Shown here: piece after piece, positions 15,920 through 25,141 of the stretch
Layout of the letters: every line of letters begins with the position of its first letter
How positions within the stretch are numbered: position 1 is the stretch's first letter
Source of the DNA: Candidatus Thiodiazotropha sp. (ex Monitilora ramsayi)
GTDB taxonomy: Bacteria; Pseudomonadota; Gammaproteobacteria; Chromatiales; Chromatiaceae
Assembly (NCBI GenBank): GCA_025655575.1
Contig: JAHXIP010000023.1
Span: 1 to 52,689 of the forward strand
Length of the DNA: 52,689 bases
Direction of reading: 5' to 3'
Translations under genes and position numbers: made by a program
Notes under the pieces: generated by a model
What the model saw: the letters and a program-made list of their open reading frames with translations, nothing else
What the model was told of the DNA's origin: nothing
Databases searched by the model: none

Positions 15920-17773
15920 ATGGCATGGGCAGGCAAAATACTTCGCGTGAACCTTACCCAAGGTAGCTGTGTTTCTGAAACACTAAACAGGCAATGGGCT
16001 CAGGAATATCTCGGTCAACGGGGTCTGGCGACGAAATACCTGGTGGAGGAGATCGATGCACAGGTGGATCCTCTGAGTCCAGAGAACAAAATGATCATGA
16101 CTACCGGACCTTTAACCGGCACCATGGCCTCAACCAGCGGCCGCTACTCCGTCGTTACCAAGGGTCCTTTGACAAACTGTGTCGCCTGTTCAAATTCCGG
16201 TGGATTCCTCGGTGCGGAGCTGCGTAATGCCGGATGGGACATGATTATCTTTGAGGGCAAGTCCCCCAAACCCGTCTATCTCTATATCATGAACGACTCG
16301 GCGGAGCTTCTCTCCGCAGAGGAGATCTGGGGTACCAGTGTCTGGGCTACCGATGAGTGGCTACATACCAAACACCAGGACCCGATGCTAAGAATTGCCG
16401 CGGTAGGCCGATCAGCAGAAGCCGGCTGTCTCTACGCCGCCGTTGTAAACGATCTGCATCGAGCGGCGGGGCGTTCCGGTGTCGGCACCGTGATGGCATC
16501 TAAGAACTTAAAAGCGGTGGCTGTACGTGGCACCCTCGGCATTGCAAACATCAAAGATCCGGCCAAGTTCATGCAAGCCGTCAATGCCGGCAAAAAGGTG
16601 CTGGCAGACAATGCTGTCACCGGGCAGGGCCTCCCTACATACGGCACCCAAGTCCTGATGAATATCGTCAACGAGATCGGGGCTTTACCCACACGCAATA
16701 TGCAAGAGGTGCAGTTTGAAGGTGCCCAGCAAGTCTCCGGTGAGGCCATGCATGAAAAACGCGCCAGCGACGGCAAACCCAACCTGACAACGAACGCCGG
16801 CTGTTTCGGTTGCACCATTGCCTGTGGACGGATTTCAACTGTCGATAAAGGTCACTTCTCCGTCGAAAACAAACCGGAGTACTGGGGCAGTTCTGGTGGC
16901 TTGGAGTATGAGGCCGCCTGGGCGTTGGGACCCGATACCGGTATCGATGATCTGGACGCACTGACCTATACCAACTTTCTCTGCAACGAAGACGGTTTTG
17001 ATCCGATCACCTTCGGCTCCACCCTCGCGGCGGCTATCGAGCTATTCAATATCGGCGCAATCACCACTGAGCAAACTGACGGCCAGGAACTTAAATTCGG
17101 TTCTGCTGAAGTTCTGGTCTGGGCTGTGGAGGCCCTGGTCAAAGGAGAAGGTTTCGGTAAGGACCTGGGGCTGGGCTCCAAACGATTGTGCGAAAAATAT
17201 GGACACCCCGAACTCTCAATGACGGTCAAAGGGCAGGAGTTCCCCGCCTATGATCCCCGTGGCATCCAGGGCATGGGGCTTGCCTACGCCACCTCCAACC
17301 GGGGCGCATGTCATCTGCGAGGTTACACCGTGGCTTCCGAGGTTCTGGGTATCCCGGTAAAGACTGACCCGTTGGAGACACAGGGCAAAGCGGAACTGGT
17401 CAAGGCTTTTCAGGATGCGACAGCAGCCGTTGACTCCAGTGGACTCTGCTTATTTTCAACCTTTGCCTGGTCACTGGAGGACATCGCGCCACAAGTGGAT
17501 GGCGCCTGTGAAGGAGAATGGACGGCCGAACGTATGCTGGAAGTGGGTGAACGCATCTGGAATATGGAGCGGGAGTTCAATCTGCGCGCCGGCATCACTG
17601 CCGCTGATGACACCCTGCCCAAACGCCTGCTGAAGGAGGCCGCCAACATCGGACCGGCGAAGGGCCGGGTCAATGATCTGGATAAAATGCTCCCGGAATA
17701 TTATGCGTTGCGCGGCTGGTCACCTGATGGCGTGCCAACGGAATCAACCCGTCAACGACTTGGGTTGATCTGA
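15920..17773 (+). CDS. aor: aldehyde ferredoxin oxidoreductase family protein
   Basis: A 617-aa protein, typical AOR length. The N-terminal domain (GKILRVNLTQG, then MTTGPLTGTMASTSGRYSVVTKGPLT) binds the pyranopterin cofactor. The cluster motif C-x2-C-x3-C is present in AGCFGCTIACGR (~residues 293-304), with the later TNFLCNEDGFDPI (~350) supplying the fourth Cys. Family members oxidise aldehydes to carboxylic acids (or run in reverse) with tungsten-bis-pyranopterin. The downstream MoaD-like gene and the putative cofactor carrier in the adjoining cluster fit this. The exact substrate is not evident; WOR/benzaldehyde-type AORs with a separate ferredoxin and FAD subunit are the closest functional analogy. 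Confidence 0.93.
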   Translation: MAWAGKILRVNLTQGSCVSETLNRQWAQEYLGQRGLATKYLVEEIDAQVDPLSPENKMIMTTGPLTGTMASTSGRYSVVTKGPLTNCVACSNSGGFLGAELRNAGWDMIIFEGKSPKPVYLYIMNDSAELLSAEEIWGTSVWATDEWLHTKHQDPMLRIAAVGRSAEAGCLYAAVVNDLHRAAGRSGVGTVMASKNLKAVAVRGTLGIANIKDPAKFMQAVNAGKKVLADNAVTGQGLPTYGTQVLMNIVNEIGALPTRNMQEVQFEGAQQVSGEAMHEKRASDGKPNLTTNAGCFGCTIACGRISTVDKGHFSVENKPEYWGSSGGLEYEAAWALGPDTGIDDLDALTYTNFLCNEDGFDPITFGSTLAAAIELFNIGAITTEQTDGQELKFGSAEVLVWAVEALVKGEGFGKDLGLGSKRLCEKYGHPELSMTVKGQEFPAYDPRGIQGMGLAYATSNRGACHLRGYTVASEVLGIPVKTDPLETQGKAELVKAFQDATAAVDSSGLCLFSTFAWSLEDIAPQVDGACEGEWTAERMLEVGERIWNMEREFNLRAGITAADDTLPKRLLKEAANIGPAKGRVNDLDKMLPEYYALRGWSPDGVPTESTRQRLGLI

Positions 17774-17792
17774 CCTCAAACGGAAATGTCAG

Positions 17793-19040
17793 ATGCACTA
17801 TATCGTCTTAGGCGCCGGTCCTGCGGGAGTCACAGCCTGCGAAAACATCCGTGAACTGGATGCAACAGGCCGCATCACCCTGGTCACCGGTGAGGCGGAG
17901 CCGCCCTATGCCCGTATGGCAATCCCCTATCTGCTGGTCGAAGCTATTGATGAGCAAGGTACCTATCTGCGCAAGTCAATAAATCACTATAGTGACCGAC
18001 AGATAACACTCGTCAGCGAGCACGCCACACAAGTCGATCCTGAGAAAAAGACCATCACACTGTCTAGCGGTAATTCGCTCAACTTCGATCGCCTGTTGAT
18101 CGCCACAGGCGCCAGGCCGATGAAACCACCCATTCCGGGCATCGACCTGCCTGGTGTGCACGATTGCTGGACGCTGGCCGATGCTCGCGCCATTGTCGAG
18201 CACGCGAAACCGGATACGCCGGTTGTACTCATCGGCGCGGGGTTTATCGGCTGTATCATTCTCGAAGCCCTGGTAGAACGTCATGTAAAACTTACCGTGG
18301 TGGAAAAAGCAGACCGCATGGTCTCGAGAATGATGGACGATGTGGCAAGCCAATTACTAAAAAAATGGTGTGAAAGCAAAGGCGTTAGGATTCTGACCAA
18401 TAGTGGCGTTACCGCCATAGAGAGCAAAAATAACGCACTCAACGTCAGCATGGAACATGGCGAACAATTGTCTGCCGGATTAGTGATAACAGCAATGGGG
18501 GTTCATTCCAACGTCGACTTTTTGCAGGGATCCGGTATCGAAATCGATCAAGGCATCGTCGTTAACCGCCACCTTGCATCAAATCAACCGGACATCTATG
18601 CCGCAGGTGATGTTGCTCAGGGACGGGATTTCTCTACTGGTAGCTTCACGGTACAAGCCATACAACCAACATCAGTAGAACACGGACGCATCGCTGCAGC
18701 CAATATGGTTAACCGTGAGCTTATCTCTCATCAGGGTAGTCTCAACATGAATATCCTGGATACGTTGGGTTTGATCTCATCATCATTCGGACAATGGATG
18801 GGGGTATCGGGAGGAGATCATGCCGTGTTGCTTGATGAGGATCGCTATCGATATCTCAAGCTCCAGTTTGAAGGTGACTACCTGATTGGCGCAAGCAGCC
18901 TCGGACATACCCAACATATCGGCGTGCTACGGGGCCTGATCCGTAGCCGGGTACCTCTGGGCAAATGGAAAGCGCGCTTAATTAAGGATCCGACCCGCTT
19001 GATGGAAGCCTATCTGGGCACAGTGGTCAATCAGTGGTAA
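17793..19040 (+). CDS. FAD-dependent NAD(P)/ferredoxin oxidoreductase subunit
   Basis: A 415-aa flavoprotein of the pyridine nucleotide-disulfide oxidoreductase class. The FAD-binding GAGPAGVTACENI is at residues ~7-20, a second Rossmann motif (VVLIGAGFIGCIILEAL) at ~147-163, and the FAD-closing YAAGDVAQ motif near residue 270. The lack of a CxxC redox disulfide places it with rubredoxin/ferredoxin reductase-like or NADH oxidase-like proteins. It lies 19 bases after aor. It could serve as the pyridine-nucleotide-linked subunit passing AOR electrons to NAD+, similar to the AorC subunit of Aromatoleum. It overlaps the next gene by 7 bases. Confidence 0.9.
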   Translation: MHYIVLGAGPAGVTACENIRELDATGRITLVTGEAEPPYARMAIPYLLVEAIDEQGTYLRKSINHYSDRQITLVSEHATQVDPEKKTITLSSGNSLNFDRLLIATGARPMKPPIPGIDLPGVHDCWTLADARAIVEHAKPDTPVVLIGAGFIGCIILEALVERHVKLTVVEKADRMVSRMMDDVASQLLKKWCESKGVRILTNSGVTAIESKNNALNVSMEHGEQLSAGLVITAMGVHSNVDFLQGSGIEIDQGIVVNRHLASNQPDIYAAGDVAQGRDFSTGSFTVQAIQPTSVEHGRIAAANMVNRELISHQGSLNMNILDTLGLISSSFGQWMGVSGGDHAVLLDEDRYRYLKLQFEGDYLIGASSLGHTQHIGVLRGLIRSRVPLGKWKARLIKDPTRLMEAYLGTVVNQW

Positions 19041-19288
19041 ATGTCGAATTCAAATTATTTGCTAGTTTAATGGTATACCTGCCGGCAGACGCCAAGAAAC
19101 ACAGCGTATCGGTGAAATTACCCAAAAAAACAACCATCTTCGAGTTGATGGATAAATTTAAAGTACCCCATGAACAGGCTCATCTTGTGGTTCGAAATGG
19201 TGAATTTGTACCACCGTCTCAACGCAACACCTATCAACTACAGGATGGTGACGTTATCGCATTATGGCCACCTGTTGCTGGAGGATAA
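19034..19288 (+). CDS. MoaD/ThiS-like sulfur carrier protein
   Basis: An 84-aa ubiquitin-like protein ending in WPPVAGG; the terminal Gly-Gly is the site adenylated and thiocarboxylated in sulfur carriers. The N-terminal VEFKLFASLMVYLP strand is typical for MoaD. It begins with GTG inside the end of the FAD subunit gene, so translation is coupled. Dedicated MoaD-like genes in AOR clusters probably supply dithiolene sulfur for the tungsten/molybdenum pyranopterin or recruit the cofactor machinery, but that is inference. No MoaE or MoeB is encoded nearby. Confidence 0.88.
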   Translation: MVNVEFKLFASLMVYLPADAKKHSVSVKLPKKTTIFELMDKFKVPHEQAHLVVRNGEFVPPSQRNTYQLQDGDVIALWPPVAGG

Positions 19289-19298
19289 GAAAGGAGAT

Positions 19299-19595
19299 AT
19301 GCCGAAGTGCGAACAACGTTTTATACGAACCATGTCTATTACACAGGCAGAGTTTATACGCAGTCTTCAGCCGCTTAAAAAGGAGTATCCATTTACCGTT
19401 ACAGAAGAGGAAAGAAAGATAACCATAAGCGATTCACAGATAGAGATCCGCTTAGGTAATCAGATAAATATCAACTTAGGCTCTCTAAATATGCCTTCCA
19501 TGGATATTACGTTTGTTTTTCGTGGCATGGCTGAACAGGGCATTGAGGATTTCTGGAACAGGTTCAATCTCTGCTTCAGGCGCGGAGGTGGCTAG
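19299..19595 (+). CDS. small unknown protein of the AOR cluster
   Basis: A 98-aa protein from ATG 19299, chosen because AAGGAG (19291-19296) precedes it, although the reading frame stays open farther upstream. It lies 10 bases after the MoaD-like gene, so it is surely part of the same operon. It has no signal peptide or membrane segment. The middle (KITISDSQIEIRLGNQININLGSL) looks like beta-sheet, and the end (GIEDFWNRFNLCFRRGGG) carries a single Cys and a striking GGG terminus. The family is unknown to me. The C-terminal glycines recall a sulfur-carrier tail, but the fold does not obviously match. Confidence 0.7.
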   Translation: MPKCEQRFIRTMSITQAEFIRSLQPLKKEYPFTVTEEERKITISDSQIEIRLGNQININLGSLNMPSMDITFVFRGMAEQGIEDFWNRFNLCFRRGGG

Positions 19596-19666
19596 TCGAA
19601 ATCCCGTACTTGACGATTTGCATAGTTACCTGATGAGACGGGTGACTCTGAAGAGGATGAAAAAAA

Positions 19667-20659
19667 ATGAAATTTCAACAATACAAATCATACGTAATCA
19701 GCATACTTTTCCTGTTTCTACTTCTTCCATGCCTAAGCCATGCCGACAAACCATTCGAGCGTATGGTGGTATTTGGTGACAGCTTGTCCGATCCTGGAAA
19801 TGCCTTCTTCTTAACAGGCAGGAAACTCAAACCACCCTACGATACCCTTGATGCTTTCTTGATTCCTGATGCACCCTATGCCAGGGGCGGTAATCATTTT
19901 AGTAATGGAGAAACCTGGGTGGAGCAGTTTGCTGAACCGCTTGATCTTGGAGACTCCACAGGCCCGGCCTTCAAAGGAGAAAATGAGGATGAATTGAAAA
20001 TGACCAACTATGCTGTTGGCGGCGCAAGGGCGCATGAAGACAGCATGAACATCAACCTTGCCAGTCAGGTAGGTGCTTTCTTTGTGGATTCTGGAGGCAT
20101 CGCCTCCAGCGACGCCCTCTATGTCGTCGCACTTGGCGGTAACGATATCCGAGATGCCGTTGCCGCTTTTGCAATCGACAATACCGGCGCCGCCAGTTCA
20201 GAAATTCTGACAAAAGCCTTAACGGCCATTTCTGATAACATCATCGCCCTCTACAGTGCAGGCGCCAGAAAGATGATGATCGGCAATGCACCTGATGTCT
20301 CCCTCATACCTGCCATCCGCAGACTTGATCTGGTTGCCCCCGGCACATCCCTCGCCGCCCTATTGCTTTCCGCAGGATTCAATTCTCAGCTCGACCTGGC
20401 TCTTAACAAACTGAGCAATGAATTGCCTGGTTTGGAAATAGCACAGCTCAACCTTTTTACCAGCATGCAAGATCTTGTAACCAATCCAGGAGAGTATGGA
20501 CTGAACAATGTTGAAAATGCCTGCGTAATGCCAAATCAGAAACCCGCTGCCTGCAAGAAGCCGAAACGCTACCTCTTCTGGGACGGCATCCACCCCACCA
20601 AGGCAGCTCACAGGATACTTGCCAGCAAGGCACATATCGCGTTGATGCAGATTAACTGA
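19667..20659 (+). CDS. secreted GDSL/SGNH-family esterase or lipase
   Basis: A 330-aa protein with a Sec signal peptide (MKFQQYKSYV..., cleavage likely after LSHA, residue ~25). Block I is VVFGDSLSDPGN with the nucleophile Ser. The GGND of block III (VALGGNDIRDA) and the catalytic DGIHPT of block V near the C-terminus are all present, so it should be an active ester hydrolase exported to the periplasm or outside. It follows the AOR cluster by 71 bases on the same strand and precedes the TRAP genes. Whether it shares their transcript is unclear. It could release the acid or alcohol that the TRAP system imports, but this is only suggested by position. Confidence 0.88.
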   Translation: MKFQQYKSYVISILFLFLLLPCLSHADKPFERMVVFGDSLSDPGNAFFLTGRKLKPPYDTLDAFLIPDAPYARGGNHFSNGETWVEQFAEPLDLGDSTGPAFKGENEDELKMTNYAVGGARAHEDSMNINLASQVGAFFVDSGGIASSDALYVVALGGNDIRDAVAAFAIDNTGAASSEILTKALTAISDNIIALYSAGARKMMIGNAPDVSLIPAIRRLDLVAPGTSLAALLLSAGFNSQLDLALNKLSNELPGLEIAQLNLFTSMQDLVTNPGEYGLNNVENACVMPNQKPAACKKPKRYLFWDGIHPTKAAHRILASKAHIALMQIN

Positions 20660-20779
20660 TTATTTCAGAGAGTATCGGATGTAAAACGGATTATCTGCCA
20701 CGAATACTATCAATACCTGAACTTCGACGTGACGATTATCAGTCGAAAATCACAAGTAACCACAGAGGAGGTAGGCAGT

Positions 20780-21925
20780 ATGAGTGATGATCAAAAAAAA
20801 CAGAATCCACCTGAGAGTGACAACAGTCCTGACATTCATCGACGTCATTTCCTTAAGGCTTCTGCAGCAGCTGGCGCCTTAACTATTGCCGGCGCGCCTT
20901 TTATTGGCAATGCCGCCGCTGCAGAGACTACAACCTGGAAAATCCAGACATCCTGGCCCGGTGGTATTGGACTGGAAATTTTTAAAAAATGGTGTAACGG
21001 CATTATTGAGAAGACCGGCGGCGAATTGGCGTTCAAAGCTTTTGGCGCTAAAGATGTGGTAGGTGAGTTCCAGCTATTCGATGCCGTCAAGAATGGTGTA
21101 TTGGATGCCATGAATCCCTTTACCCTGTATTGGGCGGGGCGTATGCCACTTGCTGTGTTTCTCGCTTCCTACCCATTGGGTTTACGCAATCCCCATGAAT
21201 GGGACACCTTCTACTATGGCTTGGGCGGACTTGAGCTGGCACGTGAGGCCTTTGGCAATGTGGGACTGCATTTTGTCGGTCCGATTCACCACGGCCCGAA
21301 TATTATCCATTCAAAGGTACCGATACGATCCATCGACGACTTCCGCGGTCGCAAGATGCGTCTACCGGGTGGGATGGTGGCAGAGGTCTTCCAGGCAGCC
21401 GGGGCGAAAACGACGCTGCTGCCGGGATCGGAGATCTTCCCAGCGCTCGAGAAGGGCACCATCGACGTAGCTGACTATGTCGGACCTGCTGTCAACTATG
21501 CTCTGGGTTTTCACCAGGTCACCAAATACATCTCCATGGGGCCTCCAGGATTCATGTCTATCTACCAACCGGTTGATCTGATGGACCTGACGGTATCCAA
21601 GAAGTCCTGGGAAAAGCTTTCTGCCCAGATGAAGCAATTCGTAGAGATGGAGGTACACACTTATTCTGATCTGCATCATGCAGCCATCCAGGCAGCTGAT
21701 CAAAAAGCCTGGAAGAAATTCGAGGAGGCAGGCACCGAAGTCACCCGATTGTCGGAAGACGATGTTGAAGCTTTTACCCTGCTGTCGGTACCTCTCTGGT
21801 ACAAATGGGCCAACAAGGATACCTTTGCAGCAAAGGCCTTCAAGATACAACTCGAATACATGATGTCTGGTTCTCTGGGATATGTAGACAAGGAGATGAT
21901 CAAAGGGCATAGCCTCAAGGCCTGA
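20780..21925 (+). CDS. dctP: TRAP transporter substrate-binding protein (DctP family)
   Basis: A 381-aa periplasmic binding protein from ATG 20780, preceded by GAGGAGGT. The N-terminus carries a Tat-type signal (RRHFLKASAAAGALTIAGAPF), unusual for solute receptors but known in TRAP systems. The mature part has the family's ligand-contacting segment (DDFRGRKMRLPGGMVAEVF) with the conserved Arg that binds a carboxylate. The start of the mature protein (TTWKIQTSWPGGIG) and the VADYVGPAVNYALGF region resemble 2-oxoacid-binding TakP, so an organic acid ligand is plausible. It is the first gene of a P-Q-M set. Confidence 0.9.
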   Translation: MSDDQKKQNPPESDNSPDIHRRHFLKASAAAGALTIAGAPFIGNAAAAETTTWKIQTSWPGGIGLEIFKKWCNGIIEKTGGELAFKAFGAKDVVGEFQLFDAVKNGVLDAMNPFTLYWAGRMPLAVFLASYPLGLRNPHEWDTFYYGLGGLELAREAFGNVGLHFVGPIHHGPNIIHSKVPIRSIDDFRGRKMRLPGGMVAEVFQAAGAKTTLLPGSEIFPALEKGTIDVADYVGPAVNYALGFHQVTKYISMGPPGFMSIYQPVDLMDLTVSKKSWEKLSAQMKQFVEMEVHTYSDLHHAAIQAADQKAWKKFEEAGTEVTRLSEDDVEAFTLLSVPLWYKWANKDTFAAKAFKIQLEYMMSGSLGYVDKEMIKGHSLKA

Positions 21926-22041
21926 AAATAGTGTGGATAGGCGTGGCATGCCAAACATGGATGCCGCGCCTATGCTAAACCCAGAGTATAAAAAGTCAGC
22001 ACCAACACAAAGAAGTGGGCAGCGCCAGGAGATGCAATTCC

Positions 22042-23178
22042 ATGCCAGAAATCAGCTTTGTTCTACCCCACTGGCTATACTGGAGCGGTCTGGTTCTATT
22101 TCCACTACTTGCCATGCTGTTCTTTCGCAGGGTAAGGCATGAACAAGCAACACAGCCACTATCCTTAACACTCGGATATTTTTTACTGGTTGCCGGCGGC
22201 TTTATCGGCGTGCACCGCCTTTACCTGAAAAGCTTCTGGGCGTTTGCCTTCATTGGACTGTTTTCTTCGATATTGTTTATCAATGTAGAAGTGCGTGAAG
22301 CGCGGGACAATCTATCCGGCGCTCACAATGATATAAAGCTGGCCGAATTAAAAATAGTTCGCGCTGAAAGGGCAATAAAAAAGGGTCGTAAAAATGCAGA
22401 GCAACGACTCATTCAAGCCAAGGGCAATCTGGCCGACGTCAAATCTTCACTCCTCCAGGTGGAGGAAAACAGCCATCGATGGAGCAGAACCGCAGAATTA
22501 CTCAGTGGCGGTATGTTGTTGCTATTGCTTATGGATGCCATATTGATGCCAAAACTGATACGCAAGCGCAATAGCTTTGAGCAAGTACCAACTGAAGAGG
22601 GCTTCCACTGTCCAACTGCAGAGAAGAACCAAAAAGAGACTTACGAACCCTTCTTCATTAACCGCACTATCTCCCACATCAACGGTTTTGCCGGTGAATT
22701 TGTTGCTTACTGGTCTGTCATTGCAGTTTTTGTTTACTACTACGAAGTGATAGCCCGATATGTATTCAACTCGCCCACCAACTGGGCTCACGAAAGCATG
22801 TTCCTGATGTTTGGCATGCAATATCTCATCGCCGGCGGTTTTGTATTACGGGAGGGTGCGCATGTACGGGTAGATGTCATTTACAACTATTTACCCAAGC
22901 GTGGTAAGGCAATAGTTGACGTATTGACTTCTATCTTCTTTTTTATATTCATGTGCACCTTGTTAGTGACCGGGTGGACATTTTTCTACGATTCATATGA
23001 GGTCAACGAGGTTTCAATATCCGAATGGGGTATCCAATACTGGCCCATTAAGCTTGCGCTGTCTCTGGGGGCACTGTTGCTGCTCATCCAAGGACTTGCT
23101 CAACTGATTAGAGATATCACAGTAGCACTCAAGCCCAGCGTGACATCACTCGCTAACGAAGCCGGACCGGAAGGTTAG
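22042..23178 (+). CDS. dctQ: TRAP small membrane subunit (DctQ) with TM2-like and coiled-coil N-terminal extension
   Basis: A 378-aa protein from ATG 22042 (AGGAGAT at 22028-22034). Standard DctQ subunits have about 160-200 residues. Here the DctQ part is the C-terminal ~180 residues (YWSVIAVFVYYYEVIARYVFNSPTNWAHE; FVLREGAHVRVDVIYNYLP). The first ~70 residues include a hydrophobic helix and a TM2-domain-like hairpin (YFLLVAGGFIGVHRLYLKSFW), followed by a charged coiled-coil stretch (~residues 95-140, many Glu, Lys, Ala) and another membrane helix (~residues 160-175). This looks like a real fusion: the reading frame is continuous and DctM follows after 3 bases. A regulatory or oligomerising role of the extension is possible. 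Confidence 0.85.
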   Translation: MPEISFVLPHWLYWSGLVLFPLLAMLFFRRVRHEQATQPLSLTLGYFLLVAGGFIGVHRLYLKSFWAFAFIGLFSSILFINVEVREARDNLSGAHNDIKLAELKIVRAERAIKKGRKNAEQRLIQAKGNLADVKSSLLQVEENSHRWSRTAELLSGGMLLLLLMDAILMPKLIRKRNSFEQVPTEEGFHCPTAEKNQKETYEPFFINRTISHINGFAGEFVAYWSVIAVFVYYYEVIARYVFNSPTNWAHESMFLMFGMQYLIAGGFVLREGAHVRVDVIYNYLPKRGKAIVDVLTSIFFFIFMCTLLVTGWTFFYDSYEVNEVSISEWGIQYWPIKLALSLGALLLLIQGLAQLIRDITVALKPSVTSLANEAGPEG

Positions 23179-23181
23179 CTC

Positions 23182-24546
23182 ATGGGACTGGAAATCGATA
23201 TTGTCTGGTTAACTATCCTCATGTTCGGCTCCCTGCTCGTACTCTTGATGGCAGGGCTACCCCTGGCATTTGTCACCGGCGGTCTGGCCTGCGTATTCCT
23301 GTTCCTGTTTGGTGATGCAGCCATGCTGAATATATTGCCATCTCGCATCTTTCCTTTAATGACAAATTACCAACTCTCTGCGATTCCACTATTTATATTC
23401 ATGGCATCCATGCTTGAACGTGCAGGCATCATCGAAGAATTGTATGACATGGTCTACAAGATACTCGGCGGTCTACGCGGCGGGCTCGCGATCTCCACCA
23501 TTATCGCCTCAACCTTACTGGCAGCCATGTGTGGCGTCATCGGAGCCACTGAAGTGACCATGGGAATGATCGCTCTACCTGCCATGATCCGACGTCACTA
23601 TCACCCCACCATTGCCTGCGGCTCCATTCTCGCTGGTGGCACCTTGGGCATTCTGATACCACCCTCAATCCTCGCCATTTTGTTTGCAGTTATTGCGCAA
23701 CAATCAGTAGGCGAGCTTTTCATTGGCGCTGTGGTACCCGGACTCATTCTTTCAGGCCTTTATATTCTTTATGTCTCCCTTGCAACCACCATCAAACCGG
23801 AATGGGGGCCACCATTGCGCAAAGAGGAACGGGTCGATACCCGTGAAAAAATACGACTGCTCAGCAATATGTTTGCCCCTTTGGCCCTGGTTGCTCTTGT
23901 ATTGGGTATCATTTTTGCCGGCATCGCCACACCGGTTGAAGCAGCCGGTGTTGGCACTTTCGGTGCTCTGGTTGTAGCCGCCATGCATCGTCGCCTCACC
24001 ATAGAAAACGTCCGTTCCGCTGCCATGACCACGCTACGTGTGACCGGCATGGTCTTATGGATTATCTTTGGCGCCACACTTTTTGTCGGTTTCTACGTGG
24101 TCAATGGGGGACAGGAGTTCGTCAATGACTCCATCGCTGGTACGGGCCTCGGTCCTTACGGCGTATTGATTTTAATGATGATAATCCTGGTCATCCTGGG
24201 CATGTTTCTCGACTGGGTTGGTATTCTATTGCTTGCCGTGCCCATCTTTATCCCGCTGATGAAAACCATGAGTTTTGATGGTGTGTTCGGTCTCCCCGGT
24301 ATCAGCCCCCACGAACTGCCATTATGGTTTGGCGTGGTCTACATGGTTAACATGCAGATGTCATTTATCAGCCCACCCTTTGGCTATGCTCTGTTCTATC
24401 TTAAAAGTGTGGCACCACCTGAAGTAACCATGGGGCAAATCTACAGGTCATCCCTGCCTTTCCTGCTATTGCAGTCAGTCGGTCTCGCTATCTGCATTAT
24501 TTTCCCGGAAGTCGTGTTGTGGCTCCCAAGGCAAGTGTATGGCTAA
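23182..24546 (+). CDS. dctM: TRAP transporter large permease subunit (DctM)
   Basis: A 454-aa, highly hydrophobic protein with about 12 membrane segments and the conserved DctM motifs GVIGATEVTMGMIALPAM and GTLGILIPPSILAILF, which form the sodium- and substrate-translocating hairpins. It moves substrate delivered by the periplasmic receptor across the inner membrane using a sodium gradient. The length is normal. It starts 3 bases after the dctQ stop codon with GGAAGG as ribosome binding site, so the two are translationally coupled. Confidence 0.95.
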   Translation: MGLEIDIVWLTILMFGSLLVLLMAGLPLAFVTGGLACVFLFLFGDAAMLNILPSRIFPLMTNYQLSAIPLFIFMASMLERAGIIEELYDMVYKILGGLRGGLAISTIIASTLLAAMCGVIGATEVTMGMIALPAMIRRHYHPTIACGSILAGGTLGILIPPSILAILFAVIAQQSVGELFIGAVVPGLILSGLYILYVSLATTIKPEWGPPLRKEERVDTREKIRLLSNMFAPLALVALVLGIIFAGIATPVEAAGVGTFGALVVAAMHRRLTIENVRSAAMTTLRVTGMVLWIIFGATLFVGFYVVNGGQEFVNDSIAGTGLGPYGVLILMMIILVILGMFLDWVGILLLAVPIFIPLMKTMSFDGVFGLPGISPHELPLWFGVVYMVNMQMSFISPPFGYALFYLKSVAPPEVTMGQIYRSSLPFLLLQSVGLAICIIFPEVVLWLPRQVYG

Positions 24547-24573
24547 CGTATATCTCGAGGCCAGCGCAATAGC

Positions 24574-25041
24574 ATGAAAATCGTATCAGGCGGGCAGACA
24601 GGCGTAGACAGGGCGGCACTCGATGCAGCACTGGAAGCCCATATGCCAGCAGGTGGCTGGTGTCCCGCCGGCAGAACCGCAGAGGACGGTGTCATTCCAG
24701 ATATTTATCCAGTGGTAGAACTTACCAATGCGGGTTACCGGGCACGTACCAGGAAAAATGTAATTGACAGCGATGCCACCTTGATTGTCTATTTCAAGCG
24801 CCTCTCAGGCGGTACCAAGGAGACCCACGGCTTCTGCCTGACCGAGAGAAAACCCTATTTATTAATAAACGCCGAGGAGACTCCTACAGAAAGCGCGTTA
24901 GAGGAACTCCTCTCCTTCATCGAGCACCACAAGATCTCAACATTGAATGTGGCAGGCCCCCGCGCCAGTGGCGACGCTAGGGCATATGGTTATACCAAAC
25001 AGCTTATACTGACCGCTTTGAACGAGCTGAAGCCCAAATAG
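24574..25041 (+). CDS. putative molybdenum carrier protein (MoCo_carrier family)
   Basis: A 155-aa Rossmann-like protein beginning KIVSGGQTGVDRAALDAAL, the glycine-rich start of the putative molybdenum cofactor carrier family related to the Chlamydomonas MoCo carrier and lysine-decarboxylase-like folds. GGWCPAGRTAEDG and AGPRASGDARAYGY are further family marks. It would bind molybdopterin cofactor in the cytoplasm, but this activity is unproven in bacteria. It lies 27 bases after dctM and probably shares its transcript. Its presence next to an AOR and 20 kb from nar fits an organism with heavy use of Mo/W enzymes. Confidence 0.82.
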   Translation: MKIVSGGQTGVDRAALDAALEAHMPAGGWCPAGRTAEDGVIPDIYPVVELTNAGYRARTRKNVIDSDATLIVYFKRLSGGTKETHGFCLTERKPYLLINAEETPTESALEELLSFIEHHKISTLNVAGPRASGDARAYGYTKQLILTALNELKPK

Positions 25042-25141
25042 CAACTTCACATTATATTTTTCTGATCCGCCGATAGGGTGTATTTCTGAAAATAATCTCA
25101 TGGCGCAGAAGCCCTCACTGTCTACAAAAGACATCAAGCTC

